Below, in pieces: positions 36,698-44,653 of a stretch of 64,000 nucleotides of DNA (positions are counted from its first letter, which is position 1; every line of letters starts with the position of its first letter). Source of the DNA: Catellatospora sp. TT07R-123 (GTDB lineage: Bacteria; Actinomycetota; Actinomycetes; Mycobacteriales; Micromonosporaceae); the NCBI RefSeq assembly GCF_018327705.1, contig NZ_BNEM01000001.1:3720001-3784000 (forward strand), read 5' to 3'. The position numbers and the translations under genes are program-made. Under the pieces are notes generated by a model. It worked only from the letters and a program-made list of their open reading frames with translations. It was not told the DNA's origin and did not search any database.

Positions 36698-38191
36698 TCA
36701 GGCCACCATGCGTTCGTTGGTGTAGAACAGCTGCCGTTCCCGCTGGCTGAGTACGGTCTGTACGATCTGGGACGGCTGGCGGCCGACCTTCCACAGCGCC
36801 CGGCCGACGTGCTCGCCGGACCAGGCGGCGATGTGGGCGCACTCGGTGTCGGTGAGTCCGATGGTCTCCTTGGTCATGGCCAGGGGTGCGGTGTCCTGGC
36901 GCAGGCAGACCCGCACGTCGCAGGATGCGATGAGGTTGCGGGCGATCGTCACCTCCTCCGACCCCTGCTCGCCGACGGCTTCGAAGTCGGCCAGGCGGTG
37001 GGTGGACAGGACCTGGATGGTGCCCTGCGCCCGGGACAGCCGCAGATCAGAGTCGATCTTGCGGATCATCGCGGGCACGCGCATCGCCCGCCACAATTCG
37101 TCGCGCACGACCATGCGCACCGGGCCGCCGGGCTCGTCGATCGCGGCCTGGCCCCAACTGCTCACACACGCCAGGGTCATGGCCACGGTCTCGTCACCGC
37201 GGCCGTCGATGCGTGACAGATCCACGGTCTGGATGGGGGCGTCAAAGTCCAGGCGGATGCTCGTGGGGCCGTCGAACAGCCCGGACAGAGAGCCTTGGAC
37301 CATGTTGCCCAGCGCGTCGGCGACGGGGCGGATCATCTCGCGCAGCTCGGCGACGTCCGCGCCTCGCACCCGAAGTTCGGTGGCCATGTCGGTCAGGGGG
37401 TCGCGTAGTAGCGCCCACACCGCCGGGATCGTCGGGTCGACCAGGTCGGTCGCGGCGGTCGCTTGGCCGGAGGCGTGCTTGATGGCGAGGGACAGCGCCG
37501 CCTCCTCCGTCGGGGACAGTGCCCGGCCCAGCCGCATGACCAGCAGCGAGGACAGCAGTGTGATGCGCCGGCGGTGGATCTCGTCGAGGCGCTCGCGCAG
37601 CAGCGCCGGGTCTGCGGGCAGGTTGCGGCCGAGGGGGCCGGAGTCCAGGGGGTTGAGCCGGTTGCCCAGCCCCGGCCCGAGTTCGACCGGCTGCACGCCG
37701 AGGTGGCGGGCCAGGGCGGCGTACTCGTTCTTGATGTCGCCGACGATGAAACTGCGCACGCCGTAGGCCATGAGCCGGTAGCACAGCAGTTTGATCGTCG
37801 CGGACTTCCCGGAGCCCGGCACACCCGTGATGATCATGTTGGGGTTGGTGATCAGGCCGAGTTTCAGCCACTCGATCGGGTGGCAGGAGAACGAGCCGCC
37901 CGACTGGGTGTCGATGCCGATGTACGTGCCGGCCGGCGGCATGCTCTGCCCGTACAGCCACGGGTACAGACCCTGGATCTGCCCAGTCGAGCCCCGGAAC
38001 ACCGGCACCGCCGGGGGCCTGGCGGCGCGGCCAGCGAACGGGCGCGGCCAGCCCAGGCGCGGCGGTACGGGCTCACGGTGCCGGCGTTCGCGCTTGGCCT
38101 TCGGTACCGCTTTGACCGGGCTGGGAACGTGCCCGAGGACCTCGGTGATGTCGACCTGGGGCAGGTCGATGCCTTTCTTACGGCGCAGCAT
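36698..38191 (-). CDS. VirB4/TraC-like conjugation ATPase
   Basis: A 497-residue ATPase. Walker A is IITGVPGSGKSATIKLL near residue 120, followed by SFIVGDIKNEYAALARHLG and NPLDSGPLGRN; the Walker B region is MVVRDELWRAMRVPAMIRK near 368, then QVLSTHRLADFEAVG. This is the motor half of VirB4; the long N-terminal half of classical VirB4 is missing, which fits actinobacterial operons where the preceding SCO6880-type gene product supplies it. VirB4 powers pilus or channel assembly at the membrane. The gene begins 4 bp after the SCO6880-type gene. Confidence 0.92.
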   Translation of the reverse strand: MLRRKKGIDLPQVDITEVLGHVPSPVKAVPKAKRERRHREPVPPRLGWPRPFAGRAARPPAVPVFRGSTGQIQGLYPWLYGQSMPPAGTYIGIDTQSGGSFSCHPIEWLKLGLITNPNMIITGVPGSGKSATIKLLCYRLMAYGVRSFIVGDIKNEYAALARHLGVQPVELGPGLGNRLNPLDSGPLGRNLPADPALLRERLDEIHRRRITLLSSLLVMRLGRALSPTEEAALSLAIKHASGQATAATDLVDPTIPAVWALLRDPLTDMATELRVRGADVAELREMIRPVADALGNMVQGSLSGLFDGPTSIRLDFDAPIQTVDLSRIDGRGDETVAMTLACVSSWGQAAIDEPGGPVRMVVRDELWRAMRVPAMIRKIDSDLRLSRAQGTIQVLSTHRLADFEAVGEQGSEEVTIARNLIASCDVRVCLRQDTAPLAMTKETIGLTDTECAHIAAWSGEHVGRALWKVGRQPSQIVQTVLSQRERQLFYTNERMVA

Positions 38192-38195
38192 CGGT

Positions 38196-39731
38196 TTACC
38201 ACCGCTTCTTGGGCAGGCCGAACCCGAGCGGTAGGGCGCCCATGGCGAAGCCGATGTCGTGGGCGTACCACATGCGCCGGATCTCGATCCGTGCCGCCGC
38301 CGCGTCGGCTTCGAGGGCGGCGCACGCGTCCTCGAGTTGGCCGGGCTCGGTGACGGTCAGGGTGACGTAGCCGGTGAACCGGACCAGGCCGTGCCCTGCG
38401 GCGAGTTCGGCGTCCTGCGCCTCTGCGCGCTGCAGGGCGACGCGTTCGTGTTCGGGGACGATCTGCTTGGTGCGCTGGCGCATCCCGACCGCGACGCTGC
38501 GCTTGGTCCGCTCCCCCATCACCTCCCGGCTGGCTTCGCGCGGGCCGAGGGGTTCGATGTGCAGGCTGAATGCACGCCGGTGGGCGCCCTCGCCCAGCAG
38601 CGGCGCGAGCACCGTCGAGTACACCTGGCTGCGCGGCCAGTCATGCACCCAGTAGGTCACCGAGTGCGCGCCGTCGTGGGCGTACGCGTCGGGCTTGCTC
38701 TCCGCCGCAGCCGGGCCCGCCATGGCCGGGTCCACGCCGGCGGGTAGGCCGTCGGCGCCGATGGCCGCGGCATTGGCACGCCGCTCCGACAGGTGCCGCC
38801 CGGCGTGGGGGTCGAACGCGGTCCGGATCACCTCCGCCAGATCCCGTGGGCTCAACCACGACTCGATCTGCAGATCCGCGCCCGCGATCGACGCCGCCAT
38901 GGCCCGCAGGTGCCGGGTCAGCACCGCCGCGGCGGCGGCGCTGCCGCCACCGGCGCTCTTGATCGCCGCGCTCGCCCGCCGCTCGTCGAGGGTGAACGAC
39001 AGATACGCCTCCCGCTGGCTGGTGGCCAGCGTCGCCGTGGACAGCAGGCCCGCCGTCACGGCTACAGCCTGCTCCGGCGCGCCCGCGGTGATGTGGTCGT
39101 TGTGCCAGCGCCGTAGCGCCGCACCTGATTCGGGCACGATGCGCTGCAGCGCCTGGACCCGCACGATCTGGTTGCCCTGAACACACAAGCCGGCCAGTAG
39201 CGCACCCCACCCGGCCACCCGCTGATCCCGGCGCCCGGAGTCGACCAGGCTGATCCCGGAGTAGCGGACCTTCGCCACCGCCGTGTAGGTGCGGTCCAGG
39301 CGGTGGTAGGCGATCGCCAGGGGTCCGCCGCCGGGCATCTGCCCGCCCAGGATCTTCACCGGGGCGAGGACACCGGGCAGGTCCATCGGCTTCGGGCCCG
39401 TCGCGTCCGCCGACGTGTCGGGAGCGAACGCGGCCGACAGGAACTTGTGCCGGTTACGTGCCCGGTTGGCGTGGTAGGACACGAACGCCGCTGCCCACTC
39501 GTCGACCGTGCGCCCGCCCAGCCGCAGGAACGCCAGCGTGGCCAACGCCGCGGCGACCGGCCACAACACCACACCCGCCTGCGGCCGCGACGCGGCCACC
39601 GGCCAGATCCCGGCAAGCACCGCAGCAGCGACCATCGCCGCCCGCTGCGCCGACATCCCGAACAGGAACGCGACCTTCTCCTGCTGCCAACCCATATACG
39701 TACGCGGGCCGGACTCACTGCTCGTCGTCAT
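38196..39731 (-). CDS. SCO6880-type conjugation protein (PrgI/VirB3-VirB4 N-terminal-like)
   Basis: A 511-residue protein. The ATG overlaps the stop of the VirB6-like gene (ATGA). The N-terminus has two membrane segments after WQQEKVAFLFGMSAQRAAM, like VirB3/PrgI; the rest (IAYHRLDRTYTAVAKVRYSG, QREAYLSFTLDERRASAAIK, EVMGERTKRSVAVGMRQR) is like the N-terminal part of VirB4. It is a membrane subunit of the actinobacterial secretion apparatus and probably binds the VirB4 motor encoded next to it. Confidence 0.85.
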   Translation of the reverse strand: MTTSSESGPRTYMGWQQEKVAFLFGMSAQRAAMVAAAVLAGIWPVAASRPQAGVVLWPVAAALATLAFLRLGGRTVDEWAAAFVSYHANRARNRHKFLSAAFAPDTSADATGPKPMDLPGVLAPVKILGGQMPGGGPLAIAYHRLDRTYTAVAKVRYSGISLVDSGRRDQRVAGWGALLAGLCVQGNQIVRVQALQRIVPESGAALRRWHNDHITAGAPEQAVAVTAGLLSTATLATSQREAYLSFTLDERRASAAIKSAGGGSAAAAAVLTRHLRAMAASIAGADLQIESWLSPRDLAEVIRTAFDPHAGRHLSERRANAAAIGADGLPAGVDPAMAGPAAAESKPDAYAHDGAHSVTYWVHDWPRSQVYSTVLAPLLGEGAHRRAFSLHIEPLGPREASREVMGERTKRSVAVGMRQRTKQIVPEHERVALQRAEAQDAELAAGHGLVRFTGYVTLTVTEPGQLEDACAALEADAAAARIEIRRMWYAHDIGFAMGALPLGFGLPKKRW

Positions 39732-41179
39732 CGCTGGACTTCCTCGATCGGGCTGACATGGGCACCGGGCTCGTATGCCGGAGCGGGTTCGATGAAGCGG
39801 GTCTCGGGCATCAGCCCAGCAGGACCAGCCTCGGCAGGCGCCGGCACGGGTGCGGGGGCGGCACGTTCCGGCTGCTGCGCAGACGGCGACGGGACAGGGC
39901 TGGACCACTCACCCGCGAACTGCGGATGACCCGCCGGACGCCCATGAGGCTGCGCGCCCTGGATACCGGCATGGCCGGCCATCTGCTCCATCCGGCCCGA
40001 CAGCGAGTTCACCGCCCGCTGCGCCATGTCGATACCCGCCGCCGCGACCGCGACCGGCCACACCGCCGCACCCAACACACCAGCAGCACCAGTGCCGGCA
40101 CCGGCACCGGCACCGGCTGGGCCGCCTACGGCCAGGCCGCCCTGGGCTCCGGCGGACGCCATCGTGCGCGCCTCCGACACCTGCGCGAACTGCGCCGGGT
40201 TCACCCCCACCGGGCCGCCACCGCTGTTCGCGCGGCCCGCGGCGAAGCCGAGCAGGCCCGCCATCCCGCCGGAGCCGACGTGGACCGTGGTGAACGTGAA
40301 GAACCGGGCGATCACCGGCCACGCCACCACCGCCATCAACAAGATCAGCATTCCGGCCAGCAGCGTCGTCAGATCCTGCACCTTCACCGGCTCCGACGGG
40401 CCGGTCCCGGCAGGAGGGCTGAGGACACCGAACCCGATCGCGAACACCAACGCGATCACCGGCTTCAACACGATCAACTGGATCGTCGCGGCACACATCT
40501 TCGACCACCACGACCGCGTCGACTCCGACACCAACCCCGCCGCCGCGATCGGCGCTGTCGCCAGCAGCACCAGGATCGCGCCCTGACGCAGCAGCATCTC
40601 GAACCACAACGCCAGCGTCAGCACGATCCCGACCAGCGACAGGATCAACATCAACGACCCCGACACGACAAGGGTCTGGTTAGGGTTCGGACCACCCCAC
40701 TGGAACAGCAGCGTCAGCCGCTCCTTCAACCCGTCGGAGTCGCCGAACGACCGACTGATGATCCCCTCGGTGATCTCATCCGCGGCCTCCAGACCGGCCT
40801 GGGCGATCCACAACGTGAACGCGAACGCCAGCGCCGCCTTACCCACACCGACCACACCGGTCGCCAGTGCCGACCCGTCATGCGTCACCGCCGTGCGCAC
40901 CACCTGCACCAGTAGCAGCAACGCGATCAGGGCGATCCCGACCCACTTCGCGATCCCGTAGGGACCCTCCAGGGCCATCAAGTCGATCTTCGGAAACGCC
41001 GCGAAAGCGCCCGCGAAACCCTTCATCAGCGACACCGCGGCATCAGCGAAGCTCTTACACACCGACTCCCACGCGTTCAGCGCCGCGCCCCCGATGACGT
41101 CATCGATGATGTCGCCCGGGCACCCCGTCGGGTTGTTGATTAGATCGCACTCGGTCCTCAAGGCCGGAGCTCCAGCCAT
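39728..41179 (-). CDS. VirB6/TrbL-like integral membrane channel protein
   Basis: A 483-residue protein with about seven hydrophobic helices in residues 70-310 (WVGIALIALLLLVQVV, LILSLVGIVLTLALWF, ILLMAVVAWPVIARFF) and a long Pro/Ala/Gly-rich soluble tail with a short Gly-Ala repeat near 350. This is the layout of TrbL/VirB6-like proteins that form the inner-membrane channel. The first ~40 residues contain three cysteines (Cys12, Cys20, Cys41). The gene overlaps its upstream neighbour by 22 bp and the next gene by 4 bp. Confidence 0.82.
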   Translation of the reverse strand: MAGAPALRTECDLINNPTGCPGDIIDDVIGGAALNAWESVCKSFADAAVSLMKGFAGAFAAFPKIDLMALEGPYGIAKWVGIALIALLLLVQVVRTAVTHDGSALATGVVGVGKAALAFAFTLWIAQAGLEAADEITEGIISRSFGDSDGLKERLTLLFQWGGPNPNQTLVVSGSLMLILSLVGIVLTLALWFEMLLRQGAILVLLATAPIAAAGLVSESTRSWWSKMCAATIQLIVLKPVIALVFAIGFGVLSPPAGTGPSEPVKVQDLTTLLAGMLILLMAVVAWPVIARFFTFTTVHVGSGGMAGLLGFAAGRANSGGGPVGVNPAQFAQVSEARTMASAGAQGGLAVGGPAGAGAGAGTGAAGVLGAAVWPVAVAAAGIDMAQRAVNSLSGRMEQMAGHAGIQGAQPHGRPAGHPQFAGEWSSPVPSPSAQQPERAAPAPVPAPAEAGPAGLMPETRFIEPAPAYEPGAHVSPIEEVQR

Positions 41180-41868
41180 CCCTTTGCCGCAGCCTCGGAT
41201 GACCCGGGCGTGGTCGCGAGCGAGCTAAAGTCGGTGGCTTTGGTGGTGCCCGGCTTGAGCGCTTTCCAGTCGCTGTTCGCCCAGTGCATCTCCATGGGGA
41301 AGACACCGATTTTCGAGATCAGCTTGCCGTCGGAGCCGACCATGGACAGATACCCCAAGATCAGAACGACGACAGCGTCTTCGCTCGGCGAACGCAACTG
41401 GTAGGCAGCAGGACCCAGCGTCAAACTCGCGTTTGCAGGGATCGGGCCGGCCAGTGGAAGACTCAGCCTTTGCCGGGAGTTGACCGGCCCCTGCGCGAAG
41501 TAATCACGAGCGTTCTCGAATGAGGGATCTGCGATAGCGCCAGCGATCATGCGTGCGCGATCGGGATCCAAGGTAGATCCGATCTGAGTCGCGTACTCGG
41601 CGGCCGCCGACACCGCCCCCGCGACGGTGTGGGGGTAACCGACCGAGACGCCGTCGACCGTGTATGAGCCCTTGATCAAGGTCAGCGGGCCGGTCGGTAC
41701 CGACAGGGTCGGCTGGACACTCGGCTCGGGCTTCGGGTCAGGCGAGGTGTTGGCCACGACGATCACGATTGTGGTTACCGCGATGGCGATCACGGCGAGT
41801 GCCGCGATGATGATCAGGATGGGTCCGGTGCGGCGGGTGCGTCCGGTCTCCAGGAAGCTGTTGCTCAT
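41158..41868 (-). CDS. Membrane-anchored conjugation protein, VirB8/TcpC-like candidate
   Basis: A 236-residue protein with one N-terminal membrane helix (ILIIIAALAVIAIAVTTIVI at about 16-40) and an extracellular domain of about 190 residues after a Pro-rich stretch. Size and topology fit VirB8/TcpC-type proteins; the fold cannot be read from sequence. Segments GYPHTVAGAVSAAAEYATQI and YLSMVGSDGKLISKIGVFPM are typical for the protein encoded after the pilin-like gene in actinomycete conjugation operons. The ATG at 41868 is chosen because the hydrophobic helix follows at once. Confidence 0.7.
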   Translation of the reverse strand: MSNSFLETGRTRRTGPILIIIAALAVIAIAVTTIVIVVANTSPDPKPEPSVQPTLSVPTGPLTLIKGSYTVDGVSVGYPHTVAGAVSAAAEYATQIGSTLDPDRARMIAGAIADPSFENARDYFAQGPVNSRQRLSLPLAGPIPANASLTLGPAAYQLRSPSEDAVVVLILGYLSMVGSDGKLISKIGVFPMEMHWANSDWKALKPGTTKATDFSSLATTPGSSEAAAKGWLELRP

Positions 41869-41878
41869 CGGCGCGCGT

Positions 41879-42199
41879 TCAGCTCGCGGCACCGAAGACC
41901 GTGTTAACCAGGGGGATCGCGATCGCCGTGGCGATGACGCCGCCGATGGCCCACACGAACGCGGACTTGCCCTTCTCCGCGGTGTCCGGTCGGTTGGACA
42001 GCTTGCCGATGGCCATCATGCCGCCGGAGGCCAGCGCCGCGATCGCGCAGGCGATCAGCGCGCCCCACTTGACGTAGGACAGCAGCAGCGACACGCCACC
42101 ATTGCCGCCGGTCGGGTCTACCGGCGCCGGGTTGGGCACATCAGCCAGGACATCAGCCGCATAAAGGGCATGGTTGAGCAGCGTTGCGGAGATGGACAT
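41879..42199 (-). CDS. Small pilin-like membrane protein (TrbC/VirB2 type)
   Basis: A 106-residue protein with two hydrophobic helices (LSYVKWGALIACAIAALASG and FVWAIGGVIATAIAIPLVN) separated by a short charged loop, and a Pro/Asn-rich start. This is the size and topology of VirB2/TrbC pilins. It is the first gene of the leftward operon; CGGAG lies 8 nt before the ATG, and the 375-bp region upstream must carry the operon promoter. Confidence 0.75.
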   Translation of the reverse strand: MSISATLLNHALYAADVLADVPNPAPVDPTGGNGGVSLLLSYVKWGALIACAIAALASGGMMAIGKLSNRPDTAEKGKSAFVWAIGGVIATAIAIPLVNTVFGAAS

Positions 42200-42574
42200 G
42201 GTTGCTCCGGGGGTGTCACGGCAAAAGGGGGTGAGACGCGAACCGGATGCCGCGGAGGAACCGGCCTCCTGCCTGCGGACATCACACTCGGTGACCGCGT
42301 CGGCTCACCAACCTGCCATTCGCCCCCGGCCGAGGTCAAGCCAGGTCAGAGCACTTACGTAAAGTTTCTCAACTAGGTCGTCTCGGCTTGCGCCGCAGGT
42401 CAGAGGCCACGTAGCCTCACGTCCGCATCGCGTGTCACTGCGCGCCTCCTCGGCCGCGCAGACCGGCTGTCACGCTGCCCGGCCCACGATCCCCCGATCG
42501 CAACCCAGGCAGAACGGACACCCCATGCCCCCACAGCCTCATCCGGCTCCCGCGCGCCCGCCCCGAGCTCGCCG
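42200..42574. promoter_or_regulatory. Divergent promoter region of the conjugation operon and the M23 hydrolase gene
   Basis: It separates the leftward secretion operon from the rightward peptidase gene and so should hold both promoters; I cannot pinpoint -10/-35 boxes. At 42525 an ATG opens a 17-codon Pro/Arg-rich frame whose TGA (42576-42578) overlaps the GTG start of the peptidase gene. This may be a translational coupling leader. Confidence 0.45.
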
Positions 42575-43654
42575 GTGAACCTCAAACACCTCGGCATCGC
42601 CGCCGCGCTCGCCCCGGTCCTGCTCGCCCTCGGCGTTGCCGTCAGCGCCACCGCCAGCGGAGCCCTAGACCCCGTCGCCTCCACCGGCTGCCTACCCGCC
42701 ACCGGCACCGACCCAGCCACGGCCCTGGCACTCAAAGAGCTCAGCCCTGTTCAGCTCGCCCACGCCAAGACCGTCTACCAAGTGTCGGCCGGGCTGAAGC
42801 TCCCACCCCGGGCGGCGGTCGTCGCCCTAGCCACCGCGCTACAGGAAAGCCGGCTGCGCAACCTCGCCAACACCAACGTGCCGAACTCCCTGCTGCTGCC
42901 CCACGACGGCGTCGGCACCGACCACGACTCCGTCGGACTGTTCCAGCAGCGCCCCTTGCCCCCCGACGGGCAAGGCGGGTGGGGCACCGTGAAAGAACTA
43001 ATGATCCCGCAGACCGCGGCCACCAAGTTCTACCGCAAGCTGACCACCATCAAAGACTGGCAACAGCTCCCGGTCACGGTCGCGGCCCAGCAGGTACAGG
43101 TGTCGGCATTCCCGGACGCCTACGCCAAGCACGAACCCCTCGCCACCGCCATCACCCTGGCCATCGGCGGGGACAACCTCGCCTGCACCATCAGCAGCGG
43201 ACCGATCTCGGCCATGGGCTGGACCAAACCCGTCAACGGCCGCTTCGCCAGCGGCTTCCACACCCCGGACCGGCCAACCCACAACGGCGTCGACGTCGCC
43301 GCCCCCAAAGGCACCGCCATCTACGCCGCAGCCGCCGGCAAGGTCACCGTCGCCAAGTGCGGCAGCGCAAACTGCGACATCGACGGATCACTAAACATGC
43401 CAGGCTGCGGCTGGTACGTCGACATCACCCACCCCGACCACACCCTCACCCGCTACTGCCACATGCTGCGCCGCCCGTACGTCACCGTCGGCCAACAAGT
43501 CGTCGCCGGACAGCAGATCGGCGTCGTCGGCACCTCGGGCCACAGCACCGGACCCCACCTGCACTACCAGACCCACATCGGCGGCCCCTCAAACAACCTA
43601 GCCGTAGACCCCATCATGTTCATGGCAGCGCGAGGAGTAGACCTAACCAAATAG
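42575..43654 (+). CDS. Secreted M23 endopeptidase with N-terminal lytic-enzyme-like domain
   Basis: A 359-residue exported protein. A signal peptide or anchor (GIAAALAPVLLALGVAVSA) is followed by a helical domain (ALQESRLRNLAN, DSVGLFQQRPL) like the lysozyme-type domain that precedes M23 peptidases in actinomycetes; the ALQESR glutamate could be catalytic. The C-terminal M23 (LytM) domain has both zinc motifs: HNGVDVAAPKG (HxxxD) and GPHLHYQTHI (HxH). It cuts peptidoglycan so that the secretion channel can pass the thick wall, the usual VirB1 role. It is transcribed away from the secretion operon. Confidence 0.92.
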   Translation: MNLKHLGIAAALAPVLLALGVAVSATASGALDPVASTGCLPATGTDPATALALKELSPVQLAHAKTVYQVSAGLKLPPRAAVVALATALQESRLRNLANTNVPNSLLLPHDGVGTDHDSVGLFQQRPLPPDGQGGWGTVKELMIPQTAATKFYRKLTTIKDWQQLPVTVAAQQVQVSAFPDAYAKHEPLATAITLAIGGDNLACTISSGPISAMGWTKPVNGRFASGFHTPDRPTHNGVDVAAPKGTAIYAAAAGKVTVAKCGSANCDIDGSLNMPGCGWYVDITHPDHTLTRYCHMLRRPYVTVGQQVVAGQQIGVVGTSGHSTGPHLHYQTHIGGPSNNLAVDPIMFMAARGVDLTK

Positions 43655-44039
43655 TTTCAAAGTATGACTATTAGACCATAATGGTGCTTTATCGGATCAC
43701 GCTTTACAAGACGCCTTCCCGCCAGGCTTAGCGAAGCCTGTTTCATAGGTGCTAGTCCGCAGATAAGTCGAGGCGGCTGAGCGTTCGAGGTGTGATCGGA
43801 AGCCGACGCAACACTGCTTGAGAATGTACGCTTTTGGCCCGATCCTGGCCGCGCCCGCTTCGGGACCCGATTGTCGCTCGCCATAGGTCGGCCTAGACAA
43901 GCGACCCGGCGAGATCGTGGCTAAAGCTCGCTTCGCTCGCACCACGATCTTTCCGCCGGGCCGCTTGCTGTCCGCCCTACGGCGAGCTTTCAGCGGCTCC
44001 GCCAGCGGGTGCTGGCGCGATGGCGATCGGAGCGACCTG
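43655..44039. other. Intergenic region at the left border of the defence island
   Basis: No gene seen. GC falls here compared with the secretion operon. It contains the large hairpin at 43899-43966. Confidence 0.5.
43899..43966. repeat. Large imperfect inverted repeat
   Basis: Left arm AAGCGACCCGGCG-AGATCGTGG (43899-43920) pairs with CCACGATCT and CCGCCGGGCCGCTT (43942-43966) with a 3-nt bulge and one mismatch, enclosing a 21-nt loop with its own GCTCGC/GCGAGC-type symmetry. It lies at the junction between conjugation genes and the defence island. Terminator, oriT-like site or recombination scar are all possible. Confidence 0.65.
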
Positions 44040-44417
44040 GTGGAAAATTCTCAGGATCCTGCCCAGCGAGTCACTGTGCAGATGAAGCTGGAGGTCGACC
44101 GCAAAAATCTAGTCGAGCTTGCCTTCGGGGCCGACATTAGCGAGAGGCCCACCGTGGGAGAGGTGCGGAGTGCGGTGGTCAATCGCATGCTCACATACGG
44201 GCTCGACGGATGTCGGCGCTATTACAGGCTTGCCGAGCGGGACGCCCACGAGCGGAGCGCAAACGATCTTCATAATCGGCGGCTTGAGTGGTACCGCCAG
44301 CAGATTGACCGTGCCTGGCCCGCTCGAACCACTCGGTCACGCTCCGGTGTTGCCGCGCGCACGTTGCTTGAGGTTCTGGCGACACCCGTGGAGAACAGCA
44401 AGCCGCTTGACGAATGA
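44040..44417 (+). CDS. Small protein of unknown family, paralogue of that encoded at 59331
   Basis: A protein of about 125 residues, unknown family. The GTG at 44040 has GGAG 8 nt upstream, and similarity to the paralogue starts at RVTV just after it. Shared positions include FGAD, PT-x-x-EVR-x-AV, the segment YGLDGCRRYYRLAERDAHE and RRLEWYRQQIDRAW. The two proteins lie on the same strand at the two ends of the phosphorothioation block (44.0 and 59.3 kb). The Cys and the Trp-Tyr pair are kept. It could be a small regulator or DNA-binding protein; nothing in the sequence proves this. Confidence 0.72.
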   Translation: MENSQDPAQRVTVQMKLEVDRKNLVELAFGADISERPTVGEVRSAVVNRMLTYGLDGCRRYYRLAERDAHERSANDLHNRRLEWYRQQIDRAWPARTTRSRSGVAARTLLEVLATPVENSKPLDE

Positions 44418-44653
44418 AACCGATGGTTCCTCGCGGCCCACAGTCGCTACTTGCATGCCGATCAAGTGGAGGGCCAGAGTCCAACCTAACGGCTAACCGG
44501 CTGCCGTCGTCGGGCCTGTTTGCTGGGCCACAACTATGGGACGCTCTCTAGCATACCTGCTCAAATCCGCTCATTCAGTTTCGATCAGAATCTCAAAAAG
44601 GGGTCTCCCGAGCGTCGCTCGCCAACGGTACGCTTTCGAGCGATCAACCGAGG

